DNA from: JARFQW01 sp963842955
GTDB lineage: Bacteria; Pseudomonadota; Gammaproteobacteria; Steroidobacterales; XN24
Assembly (NCBI GenBank): GCA_963842955.1
Contig: CAWJIJ010000011.1
Span: forward strand, 1-64,000
Direction of reading: 5' to 3'
Length of the DNA: 64,000 bases
In this document: positions 45,060 through 54,518 of the stretch, piece by piece
Numbering within the stretch: position 1 is the stretch's first letter
Layout: every line of letters begins with the position of its first letter
Made by a program: the position numbers and the translations under genes
The notes under the pieces: generated by a model
The model's input: the letters and a program-made list of their open reading frames with translations, nothing else
What the model was told of the DNA's origin: nothing
Database searches by the model: none

Positions 45060-45155
45060 ACTTGGGGAAGGCCGCGGAGTATATAAAAGGCATCATCCTG
45101 CGGCAATGCGCCGCCGACAAAGAAACGCCGGGCCCCGGGCCCGTGGTTCCCGTTC

Positions 45156-45578
45156 TCAGTGGGCCGGAGTCCGTCTAGCGGATTTCTCTTCCTTGAAGAT
45201 CACCGGCTCCCAGTCGCCCTTGCGATCGGTCGCCTGGGCGCCGATCTTGTAGCGCATGCCGGCTTTGACCGTGATGGTCGTACTCTTCGGCTCGGTCTTT
45301 CGCTCGTCGCGCCCGGCCTGGATCGGGTCCACCATGGCGCCCATGTGCTCGAGAATCGCGTAAACCTCGATCGTGTGGTCTCCCGGCTCCACCCAGAACT
45401 CACTTGCAGGCTGCCCTCTTTGACCGGATTTCCGTCGATGGAAACCACGTGGACGTCGGACAGTTCCGCCGGGGTGTCGCCGAAATCCAGCATGGCCTTG
45501 CCGGCCCTGGATTCGTCCGCACTCACGGGACCCGCAATCGCCAGCGCCGACCAGCCAGACAATAAGGATCATTCTCAT
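45156..45578 (-). pseudogene. Small exported protein, two frameshifts
   Basis: Translation from ATG 45578 gives MRMILIVWL, then the frame must shift near 45545 to complete the signal peptide (SALAIAGPVSADESRAG) and continue FGDTPAELSDVHVVSIDG. A second shift near 45408 returns to SEFWVEPGDHTIEVYAILEHMGAMVD and MRYKIGAQATDRKGDWEPVIF. The restored protein would be ~140 residues, a periplasmic beta-rich protein like those annotated as hypothetical signal-peptide proteins with a PEGA-like strand pattern (tentative). Both shifts are single-base. Confidence 0.55.
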
Positions 45579-45753
45579 ACCATCACCTTTTGACGATTAA
45601 ATAACGCGCCGCCGGCCGGATGACCGCGCCAACGGCAATATCCGCCCGGTGCCGGCCCGGACGCGTACAATTATAGAATGCATCCGGCCGGTGAATATTG
45701 TCGAGTGCCCTGCCGGTCTCACGGTGCCGGAAATAAAATACCTGGCGCGCTGG

Positions 45754-46026
45754 CTAGGCGCTCTCCAGCCTGGACGGCGTTACGCCCGCATGAGCAAGGA
45801 ACTCACGCAGATGCTTCACGTCCTGCTTGGTACAGGAGCCGCTGTGGTGCGGCCGATGCAGCTGGCCCTCGGTCTTGTTCAGCAGGACCCGCACCCTGGC
45901 GCCGTGGTGATAGTCCACCTCGGCCCCCAGGTGATTCAGCAGCGACTCGACCTCTCGCCAGTGAATGTTGCCGCTGACCGGATCGGTGTAAATCGAGCGC
46001 AGCAATTTCTTGTGCTTATTGCTCAT
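45754..46026 (-). CDS. HicA-like protein, no antitoxin partner seen
   Basis: The 90-residue product has the dsRBD-like pattern of HicA proteins: KLLRSIYTDPVSGNIHWREVESLLNHLGAEVDY, then HHGARVRVLLN, then a conserved His (LHRPHHSG) and KQDVKHLREFLAHAGV. HicA toxins cleave mRNA and use that His. Many HicA-like proteins of this longer type are free-standing and may not be toxins; no HicB-like gene lies on either side. ATG 46026 is preferred over a TTG nine bases upstream. Confidence 0.7.
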   Translation of the reverse strand: MSNKHKKLLRSIYTDPVSGNIHWREVESLLNHLGAEVDYHHGARVRVLLNKTEGQLHRPHHSGSCTKQDVKHLREFLAHAGVTPSRLESA

Positions 46027-46261
46027 GGACTCCAAATTCTTTCAGCCCGACTGGTCCGTTGACGCCTTGGTCCCCTAGAACATAGACTTCGCAACCCAGC
46101 CCGCGGCATTTGCACCGCTGCGGCCAGCCTCGGTCGCCCGTCGATAGCATCTGGCCTGGCCGGGTTCCTGATCAGCGGCGGGAACGGAACCTCGCAGAGC
46201 GGCCCCCGTATCTACATTTCTTCGATAACCCTGATGATAATCTCAGCGGGGGAGTCCAGTT

Positions 46262-49118
46262 ATGTCAAATCGAATTTCGCCGCCATTGCGCTGGGCCTGT
46301 GCTGGTCGCCGGCAGCGCCGCGGCAAGCAGCGCAGCCGGTACCTGGACTGCGGCACCGGTTAAGGTCGTGCGCGACGTCGACGGCATCGCCCACGTTCAG
46401 GCCGGAACCTCCGGGATATGTTCTTCATGCAGGGATATATCCATGCGAAGGACCGCCTCTGGCAGATGGACCTCTCCCGGCGCCAGCCCCAGGGCCGGCT
46501 GGCCGAAGTGCTCGGTGAAGCCGCGCTGGCCTCCGACGTACAGACCCGCACCATCGGCTTCGGCCGGGCGGCGGAGCGCTCATGGGCTGTGATCCAGGCC
46601 GACGCCGCAGCCGGCGACAAGACCTCCCGGGAAGCCAAGGAAGCCTGGAAGCCTATGCAGACGGCGTCAATGCGTTTCTCGCCGCCGGCGGCAGAATCTG
46701 CCGCCCGAGTACGGCGCTGTGTCGATTACCCAGGTACCCCTGGCGGCCCGTGGACAGCGTGGCCATCGGCAAGCTGATCGCCGCCGGGCTGTCGTTTGAC
46801 ACCAATGACATCGGCAACTCCATCGTGCTCGGCACCTACCAGGCGGTGCTCGGTGTCGAAGCGGGAACCGCCCTGTTCTTCGAGGACCTCTACCGCTCTC
46901 AGCCCTTCGACCTGGCCAGCACGGTGCCCGATGCCGGGGGCGGCGGGCATCGGGCAGAAACCGAAGGGCCGAGAGGCCGAGGGAGCGGGCCGTCCCCGTC
47001 CGCAAGCCGGCCCATGCCGGGTGGACCCCAGGGTTATCGAGATGGGCCGGATTTCTCGAGAGAGCGAAACAGTCGCCGATGCTGCGGACCATCATCGAAA
47101 ATGACACGACCGCACGTGGCTCCAACAACTGGGGCGTGACCGGTGAGAACTCGGCCACCGGCAACCCGATCATCGCCAATGATCCGCACCTCGCCCTGAA
47201 CCACCCGACCACGTTCTATCCGATGGGCATCCGCTCACCGGGTTACGCCGCTGTGGGCAACGGCTTCGCCGGCACGCCCTTCGTGATCACCGGTCAGAAC
47301 CGCTGGATCGCCTGGGGCCCGACCACCAACCCCATGGACGTCACCGACGTCTTCCAGGACACGGTCGTGCCGGATGCAGGGTCTCCCAGCGGGCTGGCCA
47401 TCGTCCTGCCCGACGGCAGTTTCGCCCCCATCGTTCCGGTGCCGGAGACGTACTTCGTCAATGTCGGCGGCGACGGCGTCCCCGATGGCATCTCTGCCCG
47501 TTCCGACCCAAGCATTCCCGCGGCCACGCTGACCGTTCCCGCACGCTACGACGGCGTGATCATCGCTCTCGATGCCGCCGCCGGCACGGCGCTGACCGTG
47601 CAGTACACGGGCTTCGGGCCGACCCGGGAACTCGTGGCGTTCTATGTCTGGAACCGCAGCCGGAACCTGGGCGATTTCCAGCGGGGCCTCGGCTACTTCG
47701 ACGTGGGCTCCCAGAACTGGGCCTATGCCGATAGCCGGGGCAACCTGGGTTACTTCACGAGCGCGGAGATGCCGATCCGCACCGACCTGGAAGCCGGGGG
47801 GCCCGCGCTGGGCATACCGCCGTATTTCATCCGCGTTGGCACGGAGCCCGGTCACCAGTGGCTGGCCCAGCAAAACGCCTACCCGAATCAGACGACGCCG
47901 TACGAAATCCTCTCGCCGGCGGAGATGCCCCAGGTGCTGAATCCGGTGAACGGGTTTTTCGTCAACGCCAACAACGATCCGGCCGGCACCACGCTGGACA
48001 ACAACCCGCTAAACCAGCTCAGGCCCACGGGCGGCATTTTCTACCTGAACCAGGGCTATGCGCAGGGCTTCCGGGCCGGCAGCATCACCGAGCGGGTCCA
48101 GCGGGCGCTGTCCAGCGGCGACAACAAGCTGTCGGTGGAGGAAATGGCCGATATCCAGGCGGATGTCGGGCTGCTGGATGCGGAATACTTCGCCCCGAGG
48201 ATCGTGGAAGCCTACGAGGCCGGAACCAGCAGGGGCTGATCCGGACCTGGCCGCCGCCGCTGCCGATCCGCGACTGGCCGATGCCATCGCTCGCGCTCAG
48301 CGCCTGGGCTGCCCTGGACTATCAGGCCAAGACCGGCATTCCGGAAGGTTATGACGCCGAGGATCTCGATGGCGATCCGGCCGGCAGCCTGGACGAGGAC
48401 GAGATCGCCGCCAGCGTGGCGACGACCATCTACAGCGTGTTCCGGTCCAGTTTCATCCGCGGCACCATCGATGCCGCGCTGGGCAGCCTGCCGCGGCTGG
48501 GTTCGGCCAGAGCGTCACCGCCCTGAAGAACCTGATGGAGAACGGCGGCGTGTCCGCGTCCGGACTGGATTTTTTCGCCGCGGGAAGTTCTGCGGACCAG
48601 GCCATTCGGGTTCAGGAAGTCATGCTGTTGAGTCTGTCGGCCGCCCTGGATCGGCTGGCCAGCGCCGAGTACGCAGAGGCCTTCGATAACAGCACGGACC
48701 TCGACGACTATCGCTGGGGCATGCTGCATCGGATCGTGTTCGACTCGGCACTGGGGGGGCCATTCAACGTGCCGCCCGCCTTCGGCCTGTTCCCGGATCC
48801 GCTGGCCGATCTGCGCGGCGTGCCGACCGACGGCGGCTTCGGCACGGTGGACGCCTCGTCCCATCGGTGCGCGCGCAGCGGGGATCAACGGCTTCATGTT
48901 CGGCAGCGGCCCGACCAACCGGTGGGTGTCCGATGCCGGCCGGTCGGGACCGAAATCCCAGTCGGTGTGGCCCGGCGGAACCAGCGCAATACCCGGGTGA
49001 CGAGTTCTACGTCTACCCCATGCTGCCCAGCTGGCTGACCAACGACGCCGAGCCAATGCGCTTCAAGCGCGGAGATCTCAAGAAGGGTACGACGAGCGTG
49101 ACGAAATTCGTGCCCTGA
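46262..49118 (+). pseudogene. Penicillin acylase-family enzyme, many frameshifts
   Basis: ATG 46262 has GGGGGAG at 8 bases. Reading across frames gives a signal peptide (NFAAIALGL, VLVAGSAAASSAAG), the acylase start VKVVRDVDGIAHVQAG, DMFFMQGYIHAKDRLWQMDLSRRQ, EAYADGVNAFL and GLSFDTNDIGNSIVLGTYQ. The long clean frame 47079-48239 contains ARGSNNWGVTGE, whose Ser (codon at 47121) is the N-terminal nucleophile exposed by autoproteolysis, and PIIANDPHLALNHPTTFYPMG. Further shifts near 48235, 48510, 48865 and 48995 carry it to the stop at 49116-49118. Such enzymes hydrolyse amides such as beta-lactams or acyl-homoserine lactones. With more than eight disruptions it cannot be functional as read. Confidence 0.7.
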
Positions 49119-49212
49119 GCACCGATGGGATCCGGGGCCGCCTCGTTGTCGGGGCGGCCCTGATCTCCGTTTCCGTGCACGCCACCGGGCGTCGGACACG
49201 TCGGCAGCACGC

Positions 49213-50400
49213 ATGAAACGGCGGACGTTCATCGGCCCGTTTCGCCAGTCGATAACGGTGCTCAGGCCGGCAAACCGATCGACCCCGCATCGCGTGGTCG
49301 GCGCCGGGGCGTTCGGTGGCGGACCACGGTGAACCCGCTGCGCCCCGGTGTCGCGTCACGCTCTATGCCGGGGCCCGGGACACTCACCGGCAAGCTCCGG
49401 CGGCGAGACCCGGGTGATCCGGTTCGCCTACCGGTCCAGGATCTACGTGGACATGGCCAGGCGGTCGGCGAAACTCTGGCGCGAGGCCAGCGAATCCTGG
49501 AGCCAGTCCCTGTTCGCACCCTCGGGCGTGCTGTTCCTGTACCAGAAGGGACCGGGATCGGCGTTCATCGAGGACGCCCGGGCCCATCTGGCCGACGCCG
49601 GCATCGACCACGAACGGCTGAGCGTCGACCAACTGGGCATCCGCTATCCCCAGATCGATCTCGACAACATCGCCGGCGGATTCTACGAGCCGGATGCGGG
49701 TTACCTGCTGGCGCGACGTGCCTGCCAGGCCGTACTGGAAGCGTTTGTCCGCGAGGGTGGCGAGTACCGCGTCGCTGCGGTACGTCCAGGGTCAGTCAAC
49801 GGCCAGACGATGACACCCATCCGCCTGTCGAACGGCGACCGGCTTGCCGCCGACCAGTACGTGTTTGCCTGCGGCCCCTGGCTCGGCGCCCTCTTTCCGG
49901 ATGTCTTGAGCGACGTGCTGACCGTCAGCCGCCAGGAGGTGTTCTACTTCGGTCTGCCCGAAGGCGATCGTCGCTATGCGGCGCCGGATCTGCCCGTGTG
50001 GGCCGACTTCGGAGAGCAGCTGTGGTACGGCATCCCGGGCGCCGAACGGCGCGGATTCAAGATCGCCGACGACACCCGGGGCCCGCCCCTCGACCCCACC
50101 AATGCGGACCGCACTGCGAGCCGGGCCGGGGCTGCTGCGGCGAGGGCCTATGTCGCCCGACGCTTTCCGGGTATGCGCGGCGCGCCGCTGATCGAGGCCA
50201 GGGTGTGCCAGTACACGAACACCCGTGATGGCGATTTCATCGTCGACCGGCACCCGGCTGCGGACAATGTCTGGATTGCTGGCGGCGGATCCGGGCACGG
50301 CTTCAAGCACGGGCCGGCCCTGGGGGAGATGCTGGCCGAGCAGGTCCTGGGCCTCCGGGACCCTGAACCGGTCTTCGGCCTCGGACGGTTTCAGCCCTAG
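49213..50400 (+). pseudogene. FAD-dependent oxidoreductase (sarcosine/tryptophan oxidase-like), broken N-terminus
   Basis: ATG 49213 begins MKRRTFIG, a possible Tat-type start, and the frame soon reads VVGAGAFGG, the FAD-binding glycine motif. Shifts within 49310-49400 then lead to the long clean frame: GHSPASSGGETRVIRFAYRSR, typical of the solA/MTOX group, LSNGDRLAADQYVFACGPWLG, and VWIAGGGSGHGFKHGPALGEMLAEQVLG at the C-terminus. The enzyme would oxidise an N-methyl amino acid or similar amine. It lies 94 bp after the acylase gene on the same strand, and both are damaged in the same stretch. Confidence 0.65.
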
Positions 50401-50624
50401 AACTTGCGGCGTCACTGGCTTTGTCGACGTCGCAGAGGGCGCCCGGGACCCACAAAAAGGTGCCCCGGACGTACCCCTGTCCCAGACCAGGATCATTCGC
50501 TCCCCTGGAGGCAACAAAGAGTCCGCTCTGAAGCGACCCGTTACGCAGGCCGTGATCAGGCCCGCTGATTGCTTCACCTAACGATCTCGAGCATGCGCAT
50601 GTCCCCGTACGCCAGAACCCGGCG

Positions 50625-51197
50625 TCAGCCGACGAAGGCCGCGCGTGCCGGCTTCTCCTGCGGTGCGCTCTCGCCACGAATCGCGGCCAGCACCGTGTCG
50701 GCGTCCGAAACCTCGAAGGGGTCAGTGGGACAGTCGTCGCCAAACCCCGGCTCCACGAAGATATGTTCGATTTCGCCGTCGTTTACCACCATGGCGTAGC
50801 GCCAGGAGCGCATGCCGAAACCCACGTTGTCCTTGTTGACGAGCATGCCCATCTTGCGTGTGAATTCACCGTTGCCGTCCGGCAGCATCTTGATCTTCTC
50901 GGCGCCGACGTGTCGCGACCACTGGAACATGACAAAGGCGTCGTTCACGGACAAACAGTAGATATCGTCAACCCCGGCCGCGGCAAACTCCTCGTACAAC
51001 TCCTCGTAGCGAGGCAGATGGGTCGAGGAGCAGGTGGGCGTAAACGCGCCCGGCAGCGCGAACACCACGACGCGTCGCCCGCCGAAGATCTCTGACGAGC
51101 TAACGTCTTGCCAGCGGAAGGGGTTGTCGCCACCGACGCTTTCGTCACGCACGCGAGTGCGGAAGGTCGTGTCAGGAACGCGGTCGATTCGGTTCAT
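50625..51197 (-). CDS. Peroxiredoxin (Prx5/hybrid-type redoxin)
   Basis: The 190-residue product has the peroxidatic Cys in VFALPGAFTPTCSSTHLPRYEEL, the Prx5-type active site. SVNDAFVMFQWSRH and KMLPDGNGEFTRKMGMLVNKDNVGFGMRSWRYAMVVNDG are the usual following motifs, and CPTDPFEVSDADTVLAAI closes the redoxin part. No glutaredoxin domain is fused. It reduces hydrogen peroxide or organic peroxides in the cytoplasm. A Fur/PerR-like gene lies 256 bp upstream on the same strand, which fits control by peroxide (inference). Confidence 0.9.
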   Translation of the reverse strand: MNRIDRVPDTTFRTRVRDESVGGDNPFRWQDVSSSEIFGGRRVVVFALPGAFTPTCSSTHLPRYEELYEEFAAAGVDDIYCLSVNDAFVMFQWSRHVGAEKIKMLPDGNGEFTRKMGMLVNKDNVGFGMRSWRYAMVVNDGEIEHIFVEPGFGDDCPTDPFEVSDADTVLAAIRGESAPQEKPARAAFVG

Positions 51198-51453
51198 GGG
51201 TTTCTGTCTCCTTCACAGTTCGCCTGGATCAGGCAGGGAATGCGGGTCTGGACGGCAGCCGCCCGGCCGATGCATCGAAACATGGGTGCATTCGTTCACC
51301 CTGGCAGGAGACGGGGCCTGGGCGCCACCGGGTTCAAGTTGACGCCATATCGGCAAACCTCCGGCCGGCCGGATTCGAACGACCGCCCTGGGCGCTACCG
51401 TTTTCGGACCGACAGAAGCGCGGACCCGAACTCTCCGAGCCGATACAAGATTG

Positions 51454-51906
51454 CTAGCGCCGGTTGCGCAGACGAATGACCACCTCGACACCCGCCGTCT
51501 CCGTGCCCTCGGGCGGTTCCGGTAGATCGCCGAGGCGTACCGAATTCAACGGCACGTCGGAAAGCTCGCCGGTGTCTTCGTTGAAGAAGTGATGATGCGG
51601 GATCGTGGTGGAATCGTAGTAGAGCCGGTCGGCGTCCACGTTGACTTCCCGCACCAGGCCACACTCGGCAAACAGGTTGAGCGTGTTGTATACGGTGGCC
51701 TTGGAAACCTTGATGCCGGCGCCCAGGGCCAAGCGCAACACGTCCTCAGCGCACAGGTGCTGGGGTTTCGAAAAGATCAGCTCCGCCAGCTTCAGCCGCT
51801 GCGTGGTGACCTGGTGCCCCAGCTCCGCCAGCCTGCCGGCAACGCGAGCGGCAGGCCCCGGTGCCGTCCCGGAGGTAGTGCCTGTATGAGGATTGCAGGT
51901 CGTCAT
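51454..51906 (-). CDS. Fur/PerR-family transcriptional regulator
   Basis: The 150-residue product has a winged helix (QVTTQRLKLAELIFSKPQHLCAEDVLRLALGAGIKVSKATVYNTLNLFAECGLV), followed by the metal-binding segment YYDSTTIPHHHFFNEDTGELSDVP. It lacks the C-terminal CxxC zinc pairs of Fur proper, ending VEVVIRLRNRR, which places it among the short Irr/PerR-like members that sense heme or peroxide. A PerR-box-like palindrome directly abuts its start codon, and a peroxiredoxin gene follows it, so a role in peroxide response with self-regulation is likely. Confidence 0.85.
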   Translation of the reverse strand: MTTCNPHTGTTSGTAPGPAARVAGRLAELGHQVTTQRLKLAELIFSKPQHLCAEDVLRLALGAGIKVSKATVYNTLNLFAECGLVREVNVDADRLYYDSTTIPHHHFFNEDTGELSDVPLNSVRLGDLPEPPEGTETAGVEVVIRLRNRR

Positions 51907-51921
51907 TTAGAATCATTATAG
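51907..51921 (-). promoter_or_regulatory. PerR/Fur-box-like operator overlapping a -10 box, adjacent to the start codon
   Basis: TTAGAATCATTATAG matches the PerR box (TTATAATnATTATAA) at 12 of 14 defined positions. On the minus strand the same bases contain TATAAT, ending eight bases before the ATG, so transcription would start at or within about two bases of the ATG (leaderless mRNA). A TTTGAA sits 16 bases upstream of TATAAT as a possible -35. Confidence 0.65.
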
Positions 51922-52069
51922 ACGGCAAGCGGCGAATTCAAAGCCTTCGCGTCTCACATTTCGCTCGCCGGTAAAACCTCTGCCGCCGGCGGCCCCTCAC
52001 CGAGGATACCGATCCGATGCTCGGGCGTTGGAAACCCCGACCCTTGCGGACCGATCCCGGGTCACTCGT

Positions 52070-52321
52070 TCATTCCGGCTGACAGTTGTAGAGATACCAG
52101 TCCCGGCCGGTACTCGCAGCCTCGGTGCCAGCCGGCTCGGCGATGCGCCCGAACTGGCGGCAATAACGATCCGCCTCGGGCTGGAGGGTTGCGCTGTTGG
52201 CGAGCGGATTCTTCGAGCGCACCTTGACGGCCGTTTCTCCTTCCCCTTCCACGACAGGCTCCATGGCGCAGCCGCCGAGGAGCGCTCCAAGGATCAATAC
52301 CGTCAGTCTTTTGGACCGCAT
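52070..52321 (-). CDS. Small lipoprotein of unknown function
   Basis: The 83-residue product has a classic lipoprotein signal: MRSKRLTVLILGALLGGC, with the lipobox LLGGC and Cys18 as the lipid anchor. The mature part contains three further cysteines (YCRQFG, YNCQPE) and no recognised domain. ATG 52321 has AAAGGCGG upstream; an ATG 15 bases earlier (MEKGG) is possible. The frame is open far upstream, but that part is antisense to the 52664 gene. Confidence 0.65.
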   Translation of the reverse strand: MRSKRLTVLILGALLGGCAMEPVVEGEGETAVKVRSKNPLANSATLQPEADRYCRQFGRIAEPAGTEAASTGRDWYLYNCQPE

Positions 52322-52512
52322 ACCGCCTTTCTCCATATGCCAGGAGTTCTGGCCTGTTGTTTCCCTGATTGTCCGTCCAGTCACCTCCGGTCCGCAAACC
52401 ACGGGGCCCCTGCAGCCGTGCGGGGCCCGACCGATCTGAATCCCGAATAACTGCGTTGGCCGACGAAAACGACAGCCGTGACGCCCGCCCCGGCCCGGGA
52501 GCTGGCGCGATC

Positions 52513-52528
52513 TGTGACGCCTGTCACG
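52513..52528 (+). promoter_or_regulatory. CRP/Vfr-like site upstream of surface protein gene 1
   Basis: TGTGACGCCTGTCACG has TGTGA-N6-TCAC, one base off the full CRP consensus (TCACA). It lies ~136 bp upstream of the first surface-protein gene. The rest of 52322-52663 shows no gene. Confidence 0.5.
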
Positions 52529-52663
52529 CCGTTTATGTCCACTTGCGTACCTGCCACTCCGGGGCGGGCGCAAGGTATGGGATGACGAGCCTTCCCCGTC
52601 GGAGGGTTCGAATTCACGGGCTCCCGGCCGGCAACCCGGCGGCGGAACCCAGGGGGGGTAAAA

Positions 52664-54221
52664 ATGAGCACTCGAACGATCCCGGAATCGATCCGGGCTT
52701 TCCTGATTCTGTCGGCCACTGCGTTGACCGCTTCGCTGGCGCTGGCCGACGGCACCGAAACCCTGGGCGATCCCGTCGGGCTCGATATGGGCGAAGGCAC
52801 CGGCTTTGCCGCAGCCGGGGTTGGACTCTCGCTGGGCCAGCCGGCCGACATCCCGCTCTCGATCCCGCCGGGCGCATCCCTTGTGCAGGCAATTCTCTAC
52901 TGGGAAGGCAATTCCCCGACGCCGCTCGATGTTCCGGCCACCGACACCATCCAGGTCAACGGCAGTGACGTCACCGGTTCGTTTATCGGCGGCGGCGTCG
53001 GCACCGAGACGGGGGCGACCCAGTTCCTCACCTATCGCGCGGACATCACGGCGCTTGGCGCCGTAGTGCCGGGTGACAGCCTGATAACCGTGTCCGGCCT
53101 GGATTTCGGCCAGAACAACGGCGCCGGGATTCTTGCTGTCATCGACGAAGGGGGCGAAACCGCCACGCTGCTTCTCAAGGATGGAAGCGACCGGGCCTTT
53201 GTCAATTCGCCGGCGCCCATGGACACCACCGTACCCCAGCTCTTCACCTTTGACGGCGCGGGTGTCGCGCGCACCGGAACACTGTACCTGTTCTTCTCCG
53301 ACGTGGCCGGTCAGCAGTCGGGGGACACGCCCCTGCGACCCACCCGGATCGCGGTATGGCTGGGCAACGACCTCGGCGGCGAACCGACCTTCGTGGTCGA
53401 CAATGCCCTGGCCAGCAACGACGGCGAGGAATGGGACACAGATCATCATCCCCGTGGATATCCCCGCTGGCGAGACGCTGCTGCAGATCCAGGCGCTGTC
53501 CGAAGGTGAGGGTGGAACGCCGGCTTCATTCTCGTGGATCACCGCTGGATTGCGGGTACCTCCCCCGCCGGGTGGCGGTGAGGGCTGCACGCCCGGCTAC
53601 TGGAAGCAGGATCAGCACTTCGGATCGTGGACCGCGCCCTATACGCCGGACACGCTCTTTGCCGACGTGTTCGAGGACGCGTTTCCCGGCATGAGCCTGC
53701 TGGACGTGGCTGGCCAGGGCGGCGGAGGCCTCATCGCCCTGGGTCGGCACACAGTCGCGGCTCTGCTCAATGGTGCCTCAGGCGGTGTGGACTATGACCT
53801 CTCCTCGGCAGAAGTCATCGATGCCTTCAATGCCGCACACCCCGGCTCGCGCAATGATTACAACCGTCTGAAGAATCGGTTCGAGGGATTCAACGAACAG
53901 GGATGCCCCCTGGGCCGGGACACGGGCGAGGAAAACGAGGCGGACAATGACGACGACGAGCGCGGTTCCGAACGCTCCGGGCGCTCCGGCCAGTCGGACG
54001 ATGACGCGACCGCGGATACCTCGGGCACGACGGAGGACACGGACACCGGCGCGGTTACGGCAACGCCCGTCAGTGGCAACGCTTCGGTCCAGTCCGCGAC
54101 ATCGGGAACAAGCGCGAGTGGCGGCGGCGGCTCCACGGGGCTGGGCTTCCTTGCTCTGCTGGCCGGACTGGCCGGCCTGCGCCGCTTAGCCGGTGTCCGA
54201 CTGAACTTCATGAAGTCATAA
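52664..54221 (+). pseudogene. Surface protein with GlyGly-CTERM-like tail (copy 1), one frameshift
   Basis: ATG 52664 starts a signal peptide (MSTRTIPESIRAFLILSATALTASLALA). The N-terminal ~250 residues form a beta-rich domain (ETLGDPVGLDMGEGTGF, AAGVGLSLGQPADI, GNDLGGEPTFVVDNALAS). The frame breaks near 53437 (after NDGEEWDT) and resumes one base off with QIIIPVDIPAGETLLQIQAL. A cysteine-centred segment follows (GCTPGYWKQDQHFGSW), then VDYDLSSAEVIDAFNAAHPG, an Asp/Ser/Thr-rich stalk and a tail SGGGGSTGLGFLALLAGLAG-LRRL. That Gly-Gly, helix, Arg plan is the GlyGly-CTERM sorting signal cut by rhombosortase in type II secretion-linked systems. A paralogue follows directly. Confidence 0.7.
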
Positions 54222-54273
54222 CAACGCCAGGGTCCGAAGACCCGAACCTGTCATATCGAATGCGATTCCACCT

Positions 54274-54300
54274 GACCGGGCCTTGGCCCGGTCTTTTTTT
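54274..54300 (+). terminator. Rho-independent terminator after surface protein gene 1
   Basis: The stem GACCGGGCC-TTG-GGCCCGGTC-type hairpin (GACCGGGCCTTGGCCCGGTC) is followed by a run of T. It lies ~50 bp after the stop codon. Confidence 0.85.
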
Positions 54301-54518
54301 GCGGGAGGGATCTGACGGCGTTTTCCGGGTCCGCGGAACACTTCCTTGCGGAGTTGCCGAACCGGTCACGCAACTATGTCAATTCGTCGCCCCGCCAAAG
54401 AGCCGGAGGTGCACAGTGCTGAACATCGACGGCCCCGTCATCGGATGACGGACGCCGGTTCGACACAATCCGGGCCCGCAAGGACGCGATCCACAGGGCC
54501 TGTACAGGGGGGTACACC

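Noticed and set aside
45754..46026. A complete HicAB toxin-antitoxin pair
   Set aside because: No HicB-like frame is visible on either side, so only the HicA-like protein is reported.
52070..53590. 506-codon minus-strand frame ending in the small lipoprotein
   Set aside because: Only the last 83 codons have a lipoprotein signal and sensible composition; the rest is antisense to the surface-protein gene.
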